This document shows, piece by piece, positions 1-8,864 of a stretch of 59,723 nucleotides of DNA; within the stretch, counting starts at the first letter, position 1, and each line of letters begins with the position of its first letter. This DNA is from Nodosilinea foveolarum. GTDB lineage: Bacteria; Cyanobacteriota; Cyanobacteriia; Phormidesmidales; Phormidesmidaceae. A program made the position numbers and the translations under genes. A model generated the notes under the pieces. It made no database searches. It was not told the DNA's origin and saw nothing but the letters and a program-made list of their open reading frames with translations. Location of the stretch: assembly GCA_003242035.1 (NCBI GenBank), contig QBMC01000007.1, positions 1 to 59,723 of the forward strand. The letters are read 5' to 3'.

Positions 1-144
1 ACAACAATGGCAACGCTCTGAACAATTGCCTAAGTGGGATATTACCATTGTTCCTATATAGTCGGTACTTTATTTGTTTGCGGCTCCCTTAGGGGCGGTA
101 TGACATGGTTATGCTCCATAAATGAAGTCTTAAGGATTCGTAAA

Positions 145-654
145 ATGCAAAGTCAGAATATAGAGTCGATCAAAACTATTTTTCAAAGTCGTCTAGCGAC
201 GCTTGAGCACCTTTTAAAGTCCGCTCAGACTCATTTTGGTGAGAGTGAGTCTTTCCTTCAGAAGCGAATTGCGGCTGATATGCTTCCCTTTGGCACACAG
301 GTTGCTTTTACCTGCAATCAACCACGCAACTTTGCTTTATGGTGCGACGGCAAACCAGTGGATAATCTAGATCCAGAAGTCACATCCCTTACTCAAGCAT
401 ATGAGCATGTAGCGAATACTAAGGGACTTGTTTCGAGTATTAACGTTGAAGACACAAAACTAGATGAGGTTATGCGCATGGACAGCGAGGGAACCTACAT
501 CGAGCTAACCGGTAGCCACTACGTCGCTGATTTTCTAATGCCAAACTTCTACTTTCATCTGGTCACGGCCTACGACATTCTTCGCATGGCGGGTGTACCT
601 ATTGGAAAACGAGACTACATGATGCGTTTGGTGCCTTTCATTAAACAGGCATGA
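145..654 (+). CDS. DUF1993 family protein
   Basis: About 169 aa. The middle (LQKRIAADMLPFGTQVAFTC) and the end (HYVADFLMPNFYFHLVTAYD followed by ILRMAGVPIGKRDYMMRL) match my recollection of the DUF1993 family, helical DinB-like proteins of unknown function found in bacteria and fungi. The open frame runs back to 34, but I choose the ATG at 145: it has a purine-rich AAGGA about 9 bases upstream, and the preceding 37 codons look unlike the family. The stop overlaps the ATG of a 37-codon ORF (ATGA), so the two may be translationally coupled. No catalytic role is assigned. The family call is fairly sure and the function unknown. Confidence 0.75.
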   Translation: MQSQNIESIKTIFQSRLATLEHLLKSAQTHFGESESFLQKRIAADMLPFGTQVAFTCNQPRNFALWCDGKPVDNLDPEVTSLTQAYEHVANTKGLVSSINVEDTKLDEVMRMDSEGTYIELTGSHYVADFLMPNFYFHLVTAYDILRMAGVPIGKRDYMMRLVPFIKQA

Positions 655-764
655 AGTCTGAGAGGTTTGTAGATCCGGATGTTGCAGAAATTTTTCGAGA
701 TTCCGCTTCTGTCAATGAGGTTTTGCGATCGCTAACAAAGATTGCTAAATCTACCGCCGCCTAG
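651..764 (+). CDS. Small overlapping ORF, 37 aa, unknown
   Basis: A 37-codon frame starts at the ATG of an ATGA overlap with the stop of the DUF1993 gene and ends at TAG 762-764. The predicted peptide begins MKSERFVDPDVAEIFRDSAS and ends in a basic, Ala-rich tail (LTKIAKSTAA). I see no signal peptide, membrane segment or known motif. The overlap geometry is typical of translational coupling, which favours a real gene, but the length gives no statistical support. It could also be a chance frame, or the remnant of a longer gene. Confidence 0.35.
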   Translation: MKSERFVDPDVAEIFRDSASVNEVLRSLTKIAKSTAA

Positions 765-804
765 TGAGTTGCTAGAACGGCGGTATGAGCTGAAAACGTT
801 CTCG

Positions 805-1596
805 TTATGTAGAAATAGTAGAAACCGAACCACCATCTACGCGCCAGTTAGAGCCAACGACATAGCTCGTATGCTCTGAACATAAGAAGGCAATGACGGC
901 GGCAACTTCTTCTACACGACCTCTGCGGCCAACTTCGATGCCTGGGCGGTTTTCGGCAAGGAAGCTTTTGACGGCTTCGTCCACTGAGATGTCTCTTTCT
1001 TCGGCGCGCGATCGCATCATCGCATCAGTCATCGCCGTTTTCACAAAGGCAGGCGACACCATATTAGTGAGTACGCCATCTTGGGCATAAGCCTTGGAAA
1101 GGTTTTTCGTCAGGTTTAGCGTGCCAGCCTTACAGCAGCAGTAGGGCATGTCCTCAATGTAGGGCTGTACGGCATCTTCGGAGCCAAGCAACACAATTCG
1201 ACCCCAGCCCGCTTTGCGCATCGCTGGAATAAAGGTACGACAAACGCGTACGGTGCCCATCAGGTTTACGTTGATGGTGTGCATCCAGCCTTCGTCGTCG
1301 ATTTCTAAAAAGTCTCCAACTGCGCCCGTAATGCCAGCGGAATGTACTAAAATTTCCGCTGGGCCGAAGTGTTCGGTAATTTTGTCGCGAGCGGCTTCTA
1401 CCTGGGCCAAGTCGGTGATGTCTGCTTTAACGGGAAACGGATCGCCAAAGGCTTTGAGATCGTCAATTTCGTCGAAGGAGCGGTTGAGGATGGCAACTTT
1501 AGCGCCTTCTTTTAGCAAGATCTCGGCGGTGGCTTTCCCAATGCCCGAATCTCCTCCGGTGACGACGGCTACTTTTCCTTTTATGCCTAAATCCAT
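805..1596 (-). CDS. SDR family NAD(P)-dependent oxidoreductase
   Basis: 263 aa classical short-chain dehydrogenase/reductase. The N-terminal nucleotide-binding motif TGGDSGIG lies at residues 13-20, an NAG-like segment reads HSAGITG, and the catalytic YxxxK is YCCCK in MPYCCCKAGTLNLTKNL. The C-terminus ends in the usual VGSNWRVDGG. The ATG at 1594-1596 (MDLGIKGKVAVVTGG) is preferred over the longer frame because SDRs normally begin a few residues before the first strand. It is divergent from queD with about 160 bp between starts. Substrate is not predictable; related SDRs reduce 3-oxoacyl or sugar substrates. Confidence 0.85.
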   Translation of the reverse strand: MDLGIKGKVAVVTGGDSGIGKATAEILLKEGAKVAILNRSFDEIDDLKAFGDPFPVKADITDLAQVEAARDKITEHFGPAEILVHSAGITGAVGDFLEIDDEGWMHTINVNLMGTVRVCRTFIPAMRKAGWGRIVLLGSEDAVQPYIEDMPYCCCKAGTLNLTKNLSKAYAQDGVLTNMVSPAFVKTAMTDAMMRSRAEERDISVDEAVKSFLAENRPGIEVGRRGRVEEVAAVIAFLCSEHTSYVVGSNWRVDGGSVSTIST

Positions 1597-1756
1597 GAAA
1601 GTATATTTCCTCTGATATTTCCTTTGGTGTCCTTTCAATCTAGAGCCTTGGCGAGTGTAACAACTCACTTGTGCAACAAAAGCTTAGACAACCGTCTAGA
1701 TTGATAGAAAATAGAGGCGCGATTCAAAAATACTTAAAAGCGAGTGGAAACGGTTT

Positions 1757-2146
1757 ATGCCCAAGTGGAAATTATCGACAGAGTTTACGTTTAGTGCGGC
1801 TCACTTTATCCGCGATTATGACGGCCCCTGCGGGCGAATGCACGGTCATACGTATCATGTGCGAGTGGAGGCAACGGCTGATCGGCTACAGGCGTCTGAG
1901 TTTTGTCCTCATCCAGCGATGGTGGCCGATTTTAGAACGCTGAAGTGGGCTAAGAAGGATGTAATGAAGGGGGGACTCGATCACTGTGTGCTGAATGATG
2001 TGATGCCGCCAGAATATGAGACCACCGCAGAGATGATTGCCCAATATATTCACGAAAAGACGTGCGATCGCCTCCCTAAAGCCGTCAAGCTCAAAGTCTC
2101 GGTGTCTGAAACGCCAAATTCTTGGGCGGAGTACGAGTCCGACTAG
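1757..2146 (+). CDS. queD: 6-carboxytetrahydropterin synthase QueD
   Basis: 129 aa, the usual size for the PTPS/QueD family. It converts dihydroneopterin triphosphate to 6-carboxy-5,6,7,8-tetrahydropterin, the first committed step towards 7-deazaguanine (preQ0, queuosine). The zinc-binding histidines are visible as H16 (FSAAHF) and H29/H31 in CGRMHGHTYHV, with catalytic C25 in the CxxxHGH arrangement. The C-terminal SVSETPNSWAEY carries the conserved Glu of the pterin pocket. queE and queC follow in order on the same strand, which settles the choice between QueD and a biopterin-type PTPS. I looked for a preQ1 riboswitch upstream and saw none. Confidence 0.92.
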   Translation: MPKWKLSTEFTFSAAHFIRDYDGPCGRMHGHTYHVRVEATADRLQASEFCPHPAMVADFRTLKWAKKDVMKGGLDHCVLNDVMPPEYETTAEMIAQYIHEKTCDRLPKAVKLKVSVSETPNSWAEYESD

Positions 2147-2228
2147 CGGCTCATTGTCAGCAAGCGCTGGCAGCGATTAGGATCTAAAAGGGTTCGTTTT
2201 AGATCCCATTTATTCAAAAACTAAATTT

Positions 2229-2870
2229 ATGGTGTTACTTTCTGCGCAGTCTCCCGTAGCCAAAATAGACTCCAAAACAGCGTTGCCTGTAGTAGAGACC
2301 TTCCATTCTGTGCAGGGTGAAGGATTTTGGACGGGTGTGAGTGCTTTTTTCATCCGTTTGGCAGGCTGTGATGTGGGGTGTTCCTGGTGCGACACGAAGC
2401 ATTCCTGGCCGATGCAGTCTCATCCTAAGCGCGAGATTTTGGCTTTGGTGGCAGAGGCGATCGCGGCCAACCCTTTCATGGTAGTCATCACAGGAGGCGA
2501 GCCTTTGATGCACGACCTAACCCGGCTGACGCAAGCGCTAAAAGCATCAGGACTGCGCGTTCATTTAGAAACATCGGGATCGCATCCGCTCAGCGGTGAA
2601 TTTGACTGGATTTCGCTCTCGCCGAAGCAATTTAAGCCGCCTTTAGCAGAAATTTATCCGCTGGCGAGTGAGCTAAAAGTGGTGATTGACGGAGAGAGTG
2701 ATTTGGCCTGGGCTAAGAAAAACGCAGAGAAGGTTTCTGCGCAAGTGGTGAAGCTGTTGCAGCCACAGTGGGAAAGTCCTGTCGGTCAGCAATTAGTGAT
2801 GGACTATGTGCTGACTCATTCAGAGTGGCGAGTGGGCTTGCAAACGCATAAGTTTTTGGGAGTGAGGTAG
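2229..2870 (+). CDS. queE: 7-carboxy-7-deazaguanine synthase QueE
   Basis: 213 aa radical SAM enzyme that rearranges 6-carboxytetrahydropterin to 7-carboxy-7-deazaguanine. The cluster-binding cysteines are C47, C51 and C54 in [16 protein letters not shown], a CX3CX2C motif. The SAM-contacting ITGGEPL follows, and the N-terminal substrate signature reads [16 protein letters not shown]. It lies 82 bp after queD and 2 bp before queC, so all three are probably one transcript. The N-terminal ~18 residues are not conserved-looking, and a later start is possible. Confidence 0.93.
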   Translation: MVLLSAQSPVAKIDSKTALPVVETFHSVQGEGFWTGVSAFFIRLAGCDVGCSWCDTKHSWPMQSHPKREILALVAEAIAANPFMVVITGGEPLMHDLTRLTQALKASGLRVHLETSGSHPLSGEFDWISLSPKQFKPPLAEIYPLASELKVVIDGESDLAWAKKNAEKVSAQVVKLLQPQWESPVGQQLVMDYVLTHSEWRVGLQTHKFLGVR

Positions 2871-2872
2871 CG

Positions 2873-3544
2873 ATGATAAAAGCAGTGGTGCTACTGTCGG
2901 GCGGGTTAGATTCGGCTACCTGTGCGGCTCAGGCGATCGCCGATGGCTACCAGGTAACGGCCCTATCTTTTGACTATGGACAGCGACACGACAGAGAGCT
3001 AAAAGCCGCCGCCGATATTGTGGCGGCGTTAGGGATCGCAGAGCACCGAGTGATCAACGTAAATTTGGCGCAGTGGGGCGGATCTTCGCTGACTGATGAG
3101 AGCTGGAGCCTGCCGACAGACGGGGTAAAGACGGATGAGATTCCTTCTACCTATGTGCCGGGGCGCAATACGGTTTTTATTGCGATCGCCCTTTCCCTCG
3201 CCGAAGCCATCGAAGCAAAAGCCATCTACCTGGGAATCAATGCGGTTGATTATTCAGGCTATCCCGACTGTCGCCCCGCCTACTTATCGGCGTTTCAATC
3301 TTTGGCAGCGCTGTCTTCTAAGGCTGGCCTAGCGGGAGAAGCCCCTGCATTAGTTGCGCCTCTGGTGATGGATTCTAAGGTAGACATCGTGAAACGGGCG
3401 CTGCGACTAGGCGTTCCGATTGAAAAAACCTGGTCTTGCTATCAGGGCGATCCGCAACCCTGCGGCGTTTGCGATTCCTGCCGCATTCGAGATGACGCTT
3501 TAATCAAGGCAGGCCGCCAGGATTTAGCCACTAGAAGAAGCTGA
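2873..3544 (+). CDS. queC: 7-cyano-7-deazaguanine synthase QueC
   Basis: 223 aa ATP-dependent ligase that turns 7-carboxy-7-deazaguanine into preQ0 with ammonia. The PP-loop SGGLDS is at residues 9-14, followed by SFDYGQRH and the YVPGRNT and [15 protein letters not shown] signatures. The zinc site is C189, C197, C200 and C203 ([15 protein letters not shown]). It starts 2 bp after the queE stop, consistent with translational coupling. A tRNA-Thr gene faces it on the other strand just downstream. queF, tgt and queA are not in the window. Confidence 0.95.
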   Translation: MIKAVVLLSGGLDSATCAAQAIADGYQVTALSFDYGQRHDRELKAAADIVAALGIAEHRVINVNLAQWGGSSLTDESWSLPTDGVKTDEIPSTYVPGRNTVFIAIALSLAEAIEAKAIYLGINAVDYSGYPDCRPAYLSAFQSLAALSSKAGLAGEAPALVAPLVMDSKVDIVKRALRLGVPIEKTWSCYQGDPQPCGVCDSCRIRDDALIKAGRQDLATRRS

Positions 3545-3570
3545 TCGTCAACAAAGTTCAATGATTGCGA

Positions 3571-3642
3571 AGCCGATGGTGGGATTCGAACCCACGGCCT
3601 GCTCATTACGAATGAGCTGCTCTACCCCTGAGCCACATCGGC
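3571..3642 (-). tRNA. tRNA-Thr (anticodon CGT)
   Basis: 72 nt on the minus strand fold as a cloverleaf: acceptor arm GCCGATG/CATCGGC, D arm GCTC/GAGC, anticodon stem GCTCA/TGAGC with loop TTCGTAA (anticodon CGT, reading ACG), and T arm GTGGG-TTCGAAT-CCCAC. The discriminator base is T and no CCA is encoded. Convergent with queC. Confidence 0.93.
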
Positions 3643-3752
3643 GTTATTCGACTTTGAATTATAGCAGCCTGTGGCGGGGATCTGTGGCACAATCTGGCAC
3701 AATCAAAGAGGTGGGCTAGTTGCCTGGGATTTTTAGTCGTAGATACAAGAAC

Positions 3753-4082
3753 ATGGCCAAGGCGAATGCGGAAGGAAAGAAAACTGCCAAGCAAGACAAA
3801 AAGGCTTGGAATACGCCGAATGCAAAACCGCCAAAGGGCATGAGCCAGGAACGGTACGACAGGCTAGTAGCAGAGTCGAAAGCGCCTTATAAAGGGTTTA
3901 GAAAGGTAATTTATGCCTCGGCGGGGGCTTCTGGCGCGATTGGTGGTTTCGTTTTCTTGACTAAGATTTTGGCGGGTCGCGATGTGGCTGAGTCTTTACC
4001 GAATTTGGCTTTACAGATCGGGGTTGTGGCGATCACAGTCTTCTTGTTCCGCTGGGAAGATCGTAAAAAGAAAGATAAGTAA
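3753..4082 (+). CDS. DUF3493 (LPA1/REP27-like) membrane protein
   Basis: 109 aa. A basic hydrophilic N-terminus precedes the core LVAESKAPYKGFRKVIYASA, then two membrane helices (about residues 51-67 and 82-99) and a charged tail RWEDRKKKDK. This fits the DUF3493 family of cyanobacteria and chloroplasts, which I recall as sharing the C-terminal region of the photosystem II assembly factors LPA1/REP27. A thylakoid assembly role is an inference from that family. The ATG at 3753 (MAKANAEGKK) is preferred to the frame opening at 3720. Confidence 0.7.
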   Translation: MAKANAEGKKTAKQDKKAWNTPNAKPPKGMSQERYDRLVAESKAPYKGFRKVIYASAGASGAIGGFVFLTKILAGRDVAESLPNLALQIGVVAITVFLFRWEDRKKKDK

Positions 4083-4158
4083 CGCTGATATATTTTCTTT
4101 CCCCGAACGCTTTAGTAAAGGGTCGTGAAATGGCCGCTTTCTCAACGACATATTCGGA

Positions 4159-4767
4159 ATGACTTTAGAAAGCAACGCGCTAGAAACGGGTCGCAACCCA
4201 GTTGTGTTAGTACATGGAATTTGGAACACGGCGGGCATATTTTCTGTTTTGCAGCGCTATCTGGAGGGCGCAGGTTGGCAGGTTTATGCGCTGAGTATGA
4301 CGCCTAACAATGGCGATGCCCCAATTTCTGTTTTGGCTGAGCAAGTAGCCGCGTTCGTGGCAGATCGCCTGGGGACGGAGCAGCCTTTCGACTTGGTGGG
4401 CTTTAGTATGGGCGGTTTGGTGAGTCGGTATTATTTGCAGCGGTTAGGCGGTCTGGCTCGGGTAAAACGATTTGTCAGCGTTTCTACACCGCACCAGGGC
4501 ACCGCGTTAGCGCTGTTTAGTCAGCGATTGGGGGTTAGCCAAATGCGACCGGGCAGTCCTTTCTTAAAGTCGCTCAACCAGGATATTCATGCCCTGGACG
4601 CCATTCGTTTCTTTTCACTTTGGACGCCATTCGATCTGTTGATCTTGCCGCCCTGGAGTTCGGATACGGGGCTGGGCCAAATTAAAATGCTGCCAGTGAG
4701 CGCTCACAATCGGATGATTCGCGATGAGGCTGGGCTAAGAGCGATCGCGAAGGCACTGGCCGCTTAA
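4159..4767 (+). CDS. Alpha/beta hydrolase, triacylglycerol lipase-like
   Basis: 202 aa alpha/beta hydrolase of the small bacterial lipase type. The oxyanion-hole segment is VLVHGIWNTAGIF, the nucleophile elbow is GFSMGG (Ser in FDLVGFSMGGLVSRYYLQRL), and VSTPHQGT follows the elbow as in LipA-like lipases. The catalytic His is probably in LPVSAHNRM near the C-terminus. There is no signal peptide, so it is probably cytosolic or membrane-peripheral and acts on acyl esters. It lies 76 bp after the DUF3493 gene and is convergent with the VOC gene, 6 bp from its stop. Confidence 0.8.
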   Translation: MTLESNALETGRNPVVLVHGIWNTAGIFSVLQRYLEGAGWQVYALSMTPNNGDAPISVLAEQVAAFVADRLGTEQPFDLVGFSMGGLVSRYYLQRLGGLARVKRFVSVSTPHQGTALALFSQRLGVSQMRPGSPFLKSLNQDIHALDAIRFFSLWTPFDLLILPPWSSDTGLGQIKMLPVSAHNRMIRDEAGLRAIAKALAA

Positions 4768-4773
4768 TGTGCT

Positions 4774-5202
4774 CTAATGCGCTTCGCCAACTTGAGAACA
4801 TTGCAGTTCGCCAAATACGGCGCTGGGGTGAACGTAATACTTAAACTCCAGCAGGTTTTGAAAGGGATCTTCTAAAAAGAACGTGCGGTGTTCTATGCGA
4901 TCGCCCTTGAAGCGATGCTTAGGCTTTTGGTAAAAGGTCATCTCTTTTTGCTGCGCAGTGAGTAAAAAATCTTCCCACTCTTTTTCTGTTTCAAACGTGA
5001 CGCCAAAATGCCGGGGGTATATGCCTTTTTGCTTTTGATCCGCAGCGGGAACGACATGGGCGACTAGCTGATGCCCGCCAAGGTTGAGAATAAGCGATCC
5101 CCGACCTTCTCGTCCGGCGGTACAGCCTAATCCTTCTACATAGAATTTTTTGGTGTCGGTAATGTTTTCTACAGGAAAAGAAAGATGAAATATCGTGCTC
5201 AT
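4774..5202 (-). CDS. VOC (glyoxalase/dioxygenase fold) family protein
   Basis: 142 aa, single vicinal-oxygen-chelate module. MSTIFHLSFPVENITDTKKF is the first beta-alpha unit and supplies the first metal-site His. HRTFFLEDPFQNLLEFKYY is the typical last strand pair with a terminal metal-binding Glu (LLEFK). The start at 5202 is chosen because the fold begins there. Enzyme function within this superfamily (glyoxalase, dioxygenase, resistance protein) cannot be told from sequence. Similar proteins are common in cyanobacteria. Confidence 0.8.
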   Translation of the reverse strand: MSTIFHLSFPVENITDTKKFYVEGLGCTAGREGRGSLILNLGGHQLVAHVVPAADQKQKGIYPRHFGVTFETEKEWEDFLLTAQQKEMTFYQKPKHRFKGDRIEHRTFFLEDPFQNLLEFKYYVHPSAVFGELQCSQVGEAH

Positions 5203-5627
5203 AGATTTTGGGTCGGTGAGTGTGTTTGACGATACATGAGGTTGTTTTATGGGCGTTGCGATCGCAAACAAGAGCCACTTTGTAATGTGTGCTACCGCCA
5301 TTGGCACTTACGACCGACTGCACCTTGAGTATGATTAAAAAGTAAGTAAAAAGCAAAGGGTCAGTAAAGCTGATAACGCTCTGCCTGCACCCATTCTGCT
5401 CTAGAATACTCACTTCAAAGACCGTTTGATCTCTCTGATTAACAACCTTTATACTTAGAGGAGCGATCGCACCCTTACCACTGTGCTAATGTGACTGATA
5501 AGTGATTCTCCTGTTATGATATCCAATCGGCAGAGATAGCCAGTCACAGCCGTGAGATGTATTCAAAGTACGTCTTGCTTGTGAAGTCTTGTAATCCATA
5601 CTCTAGAAACAGTCTAGAGACGCTTTT
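5203..5627. other. Intergenic region between divergent VOC and RRM genes
   Basis: 425 bp without a convincing gene. It has a HIP1 site near 5463-5470 and AT-rich stretches expected of two divergent promoters plus the 5' leader of the RNA-binding protein gene. Frames crossing the left part have no family resemblance. Nothing further can be supported. Confidence 0.5.
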
Positions 5628-5873
5628 ATGTCAATTTACGTTGGAAACCTGTCTTTTGATGCTACTCAAGATGACATCAATGAGGTCTTTAAGGAGTACG
5701 GTACGGTGAAGTCTGTAAAGCTGCCGACCGACCGCGAGACTGGCCGGGTTAGAGGATTTGCTTTTGTAGAAATGGGAAGTGAAGAAGAGGAGCAGGCTTC
5801 GATCGAAGCGCTAGACGGCGCTGAGTGGATGGGTCGCACGCTGAAGGTGAATAAGGCGCGTCCCCGCACTTAA
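5628..5873 (+). CDS. RRM-type RNA-binding protein
   Basis: 81 aa, a single RNA recognition motif. RNP2 is IYVGNL at residues 3-8 and RNP1 is RGFAFVEM, with the aromatic residues needed for RNA stacking. It ends right after the last strand ([10 protein letters not shown]) and lacks the glycine-rich tail found in many cyanobacterial Rbp proteins. The family includes cold-induced Rbp proteins and proteins involved in mRNA localisation near membranes; which subtype this is cannot be decided here. It is followed by a weak hairpin terminator. Confidence 0.92.
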   Translation: MSIYVGNLSFDATQDDINEVFKEYGTVKSVKLPTDRETGRVRGFAFVEMGSEEEEQASIEALDGAEWMGRTLKVNKARPRT

Positions 5874-5900
5874 TCCTCTGTTTGTTAATGATTGAATCAA

Positions 5901-5938
5901 CACACCCTTGAAGGCGCTGCTTTTAGGGGTGTGCTGTT
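5901..5938 (+). terminator. Hairpin after the RRM gene
   Basis: Arms CACACCC (5901-5907) and GGGTGTG (5927-5933) with a 19-nt loop, then CTGTTTG. The stem is perfect but the U-tract is poor, so termination may be partial. Confidence 0.5.
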
Positions 5939-6037
5939 TGAGGGTGACAAATGGAGATATATAGACATCCGAGCAGTAGTCGGACACTTTATCGCCAGCA
6001 ATAGCGTCTAGTCCTATATCTGGCGTAGACGGATTGC

Positions 6038-7600
6038 ATGGTTCCTTGTGATCTGTTGGTATTTCTTACCTATATCTCTTCAAGACCAATCGGGAATGCT
6101 GAGTATAAGCCGGAGTACTCTGAACGCTGGTTTTTATGGCCGTTTGTACTCTCTCTCTCACCTATCCAAAAATTGAAACTGACTTCTCGCCAAAAAGCGC
6201 AGCTTAGACGCCCTCGCCCTTTCTTGTTTTTGGCTATTCTGGCTATATTCGGACTGCCCTGGCTGCTGCTATTCAAAACGGGAGCGCAAGCTAGAACCCA
6301 GGCGACCCAAGTGGACGCAGCGGCAGATATTTTTCTCTCGCAGATTTCTCAGCAGTCCCAAAACGGTGCGGCTAAACAATTTGACCGATTGGCCGCCAAG
6401 CTCGGATTTATTCCAAACAGCGCAGATGCTTTACTGCAAGTAGACACCGACGCCGAGCAAGACTATAGAGCGATAGAAGCTTTACTCGATGCGTTTTTAG
6501 CCTCGCAATTGACTAAAACGACAGGTGCTTTAGCGACACCGCCGGTCGAACTGAGCCACTATTTAACTCAGTACGAGATCCCTTTAGCCGCGTTACAGGC
6601 GCATCTTTTAGAAAAGCCAGCCCCTCTTTGGGAAATAGACTTCGAGCGAATGAGTGAGATTGGTTACTCGCCGCCGGGGTTTATCAACGTGCTCAATACG
6701 CAAAAGCTGCTGCTGCTATCGGCGGCGAGTCATGCGCAAGCAGCCGACACAGATCAAATGCTACAGGCGATGGAAGCTTCTTGGAGATTAAATGAGGTCA
6801 TCTCCCAACAGCCCGATTTGGTGTCTCAAATGCTGGTATCTTTTACGGCTGAGCAGCAGTCCGGACTGTTGCGCCATATGGAAGGCATCCCGGTTGTTTG
6901 GCAAGAAAGATGGCGAAAGAGACTGAGCGATCGCAATCGCATCTCCGGTTTTATAGATGATTCTATAGACAAAGACACCTTTGAGACATCGAGCCGTCAG
7001 TCTCTAGAACGCTCTATTACGAGTGGACTACAGTTTGATGTTTGGCTGCAATACAAGATGTTGCAGCGATCGCTGCTCTCACCGACTGTCAGGCGTTCTG
7101 CTTACGGACGCTCTGATAGCCGACTTAGCGCAACCGTCTCCTACTGGTTTTCTCCGGTTTACTACTTCAGCCTCAACAACATTGATACCCAAGCAACTTC
7201 TCAGCGAGCAATAGAGATCTTGAGAACGCTAAATACTTGTAAAACAACGCAGGCTGAAGCTGAACAGCAAATTAGCGTGGAGAAAACGGCGGTTTGGAAT
7301 CGTAATCGTTTACCGGCTGAAACGTTCGCTCGGCGATGGAAAGCGGCGGGCGATCGCGCTTTGACCTTAGAACTCACGCAAAAAATACTGCAAGCTAAGC
7401 AGCTTGCCCACCAAAACGGAGAATGGCCTGCTGCACTGCCGGGTCTCGATTCTGATGTTTGTCCGGGTGAATTTTGGCTATACGAACGCACAGACGATGG
7501 CGCGATCGCCCTCTCTTTTAGCGCTGAGATAGACTCTCTAGCGAGGGTGCCCTTGCACTACCGCTCGCCCGATCTGTCGTCTAAACCAAAAGGGTTATAA
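6038..7600 (+). CDS. Hypothetical membrane-anchored protein, 520 aa
   Basis: I do not recognise this protein. After about 60 basic residues there is one membrane helix (FLFLAILAIFGLPWLLLF, about residues 62-79) and then about 440 mainly helical, soluble residues rich in Ala, Leu and Gln. That suggests an N-terminally anchored protein with most of its mass on one side of the membrane. The ATG at 6038 is the only early ATG. The first 45 residues may be artefactual, since a TTG near 6172 (reading LKLTSRQKAQ) would place the start just before the helix. No catalytic motif is seen. A hairpin overlaps the stop. Confidence 0.7.
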   Translation: MVPCDLLVFLTYISSRPIGNAEYKPEYSERWFLWPFVLSLSPIQKLKLTSRQKAQLRRPRPFLFLAILAIFGLPWLLLFKTGAQARTQATQVDAAADIFLSQISQQSQNGAAKQFDRLAAKLGFIPNSADALLQVDTDAEQDYRAIEALLDAFLASQLTKTTGALATPPVELSHYLTQYEIPLAALQAHLLEKPAPLWEIDFERMSEIGYSPPGFINVLNTQKLLLLSAASHAQAADTDQMLQAMEASWRLNEVISQQPDLVSQMLVSFTAEQQSGLLRHMEGIPVVWQERWRKRLSDRNRISGFIDDSIDKDTFETSSRQSLERSITSGLQFDVWLQYKMLQRSLLSPTVRRSAYGRSDSRLSATVSYWFSPVYYFSLNNIDTQATSQRAIEILRTLNTCKTTQAEAEQQISVEKTAVWNRNRLPAETFARRWKAAGDRALTLELTQKILQAKQLAHQNGEWPAALPGLDSDVCPGEFWLYERTDDGAIALSFSAEIDSLARVPLHYRSPDLSSKPKGL

Positions 7601-7626
7601 AACAATAGTTCTAGAACCCTTTCTAA
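7589..7626. terminator. Hairpin overlapping the stop of the 520-aa gene
   Basis: AAAGGGTT (7589-7596) pairs with AACCCTTT (7615-7622), followed by CTAA. It lies between two convergent genes and could end either transcript. The U-tract is weak on both sides. Confidence 0.4.
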
Positions 7627-7658
7627 CTAAACCAAACGGATCAGCCTAGGTGCTGGCG

Positions 7659-8381
7659 TTAGCTGGCTTTAACAGCTTTCTCTGAAACACTGTATGTACC
7701 GCCCCGGCCCCTATACCAGCTACCCTCACGCGCACCCGCCGAAAGAATGTTCGAAACGCGATTGCGCGCCGTTAAGAAGTGGTTTTTAGGCATATCTTCT
7801 TGAAAGACCGCATTCATCACATCGGCAATCTTAAAGACCGAACCGGGCTGCGCCTGCAAGACACCGCCAATCACATCAGGGAGCGGCGCTTGGCGATAGC
7901 TCTCTTGCACATAGCGCTGCCACTTGGCCGTTCTACCACTGCGCTTCCCCGTCATCTGCTTCTCGGTCGCCGCTGTGTCTGTGACGCTATCTATCTCTAG
8001 GGTATCTACTGAGGTATCTGTGGGCGCTGCGACTTTTACTTTAGCGGGACGACCGCGCTTGGCCTTGGTCGTCTTGCCTTCGGCCTTGGCGGTTGTCTTA
8101 GCCGCTCTAGCCGTTGCCGTTTTAGCCGTTGCCGTCTTAGTAGTTGTTTTTTTAGCGGTTTTAGGCGCGCTTTCATCTAAGAGATCGGACTTGCCCCTGC
8201 TGCCGGTTATGGCGGCAATGTCTCTCATATCGGGCGCGTTGCCAGATTCAAACATCGCAATAACAGTTTGAATGCCCTTGCGCTTCTCCTGTAGCTCAGT
8301 AAGCTGTGCTTCTAGTGCGGTTGCCTGCGCAGACAGCTCGGAATCTACTTCCAGTAGCTGTGGTAAAACAGAGGTAGACAT
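7659..8381 (-). CDS. AT-hook/histone H1-like DNA-binding candidate (paralogue A)
   Basis: 240 aa in three parts. Residues ~5-48 are a predicted coiled coil (LEAQLTELQEKRKGIQTVI). Residues ~70-150 form a Lys/Ala/Thr-rich, low-complexity linker resembling histone H1 tails, with one AT-hook-like RGRPAK. Residues ~155-240 are a compact domain containing FKIADVMNAVFQED and RNRVSNILSAGAREGSWYRG, perhaps winged-helix. Upstream on the coding strand is a strong AAGGAGG ribosome site. A paralogue with the same layout is encoded 1.7 kb away on the opposite strand. DNA binding is inferred from composition and hooks; I know no described function. Confidence 0.75.
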   Translation of the reverse strand: MSTSVLPQLLEVDSELSAQATALEAQLTELQEKRKGIQTVIAMFESGNAPDMRDIAAITGSRGKSDLLDESAPKTAKKTTTKTATAKTATARAAKTTAKAEGKTTKAKRGRPAKVKVAAPTDTSVDTLEIDSVTDTAATEKQMTGKRSGRTAKWQRYVQESYRQAPLPDVIGGVLQAQPGSVFKIADVMNAVFQEDMPKNHFLTARNRVSNILSAGAREGSWYRGRGGTYSVSEKAVKAS

Positions 8382-8864
8382 AGATTTTTCCTCCTTAATT
8401 TAGGCTTGTGTTTAGGGGTATTTGGATCTGTTTGAAAGTTTAGAAGGCTCCTTTTGCAAACCCTACAAATTCAGTCAGGCTTTTACCTATCCTTTTTGGG
8501 GGCGAGTTTTCATGAACGCGCTTTTATTTAAGCGCTTCATCAATTAGCAGGACTTTTTGTAGAAAAACCTGCTGTGGATTGCCTCGGACAATTTCGTAAT
8601 TGTGAATGTTTAAGAGTATCTTTTTTGAGAATAACACTATTTAAACGTTTTCTTCTTTTTGTCGAGACTTTTTTGTAGATTTTCAATCAATTCAAGCAAG
8701 ATTGCTAAATTACTGTCCTTTTCAAGCCGCTCGATTTCTGACTAAATCTCCTGGTTTTAAGCCCTGATATCATCTTTATGTTTCCTCTAAAAGATTGCCC
8801 AACCGGGCGTTTTGCTATCTCTTCATCTTATCTTTGGCCAATCTGCGATCTGACGAGGTCGCGC
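8382..8864. other. AT-rich intergenic region upstream of paralogue A
   Basis: About 480 bp with no supportable gene. It is clearly more AT-rich than its surroundings, with many short T-runs, and must carry the promoter and leader of the minus-strand AT-hook-like gene. No hairpin or operator stood out. Confidence 0.5.

Noticed and set aside
1597-1756. preQ1 riboswitch before queD
   Set aside because: No C-rich loop with an A-rich tail matching a preQ1-I pseudoknot was found in the 160-bp spacer.
1671-1943. 90-codon plus-strand frame overlapping queD
   Set aside because: Out-of-frame shadow of the queD coding sequence.
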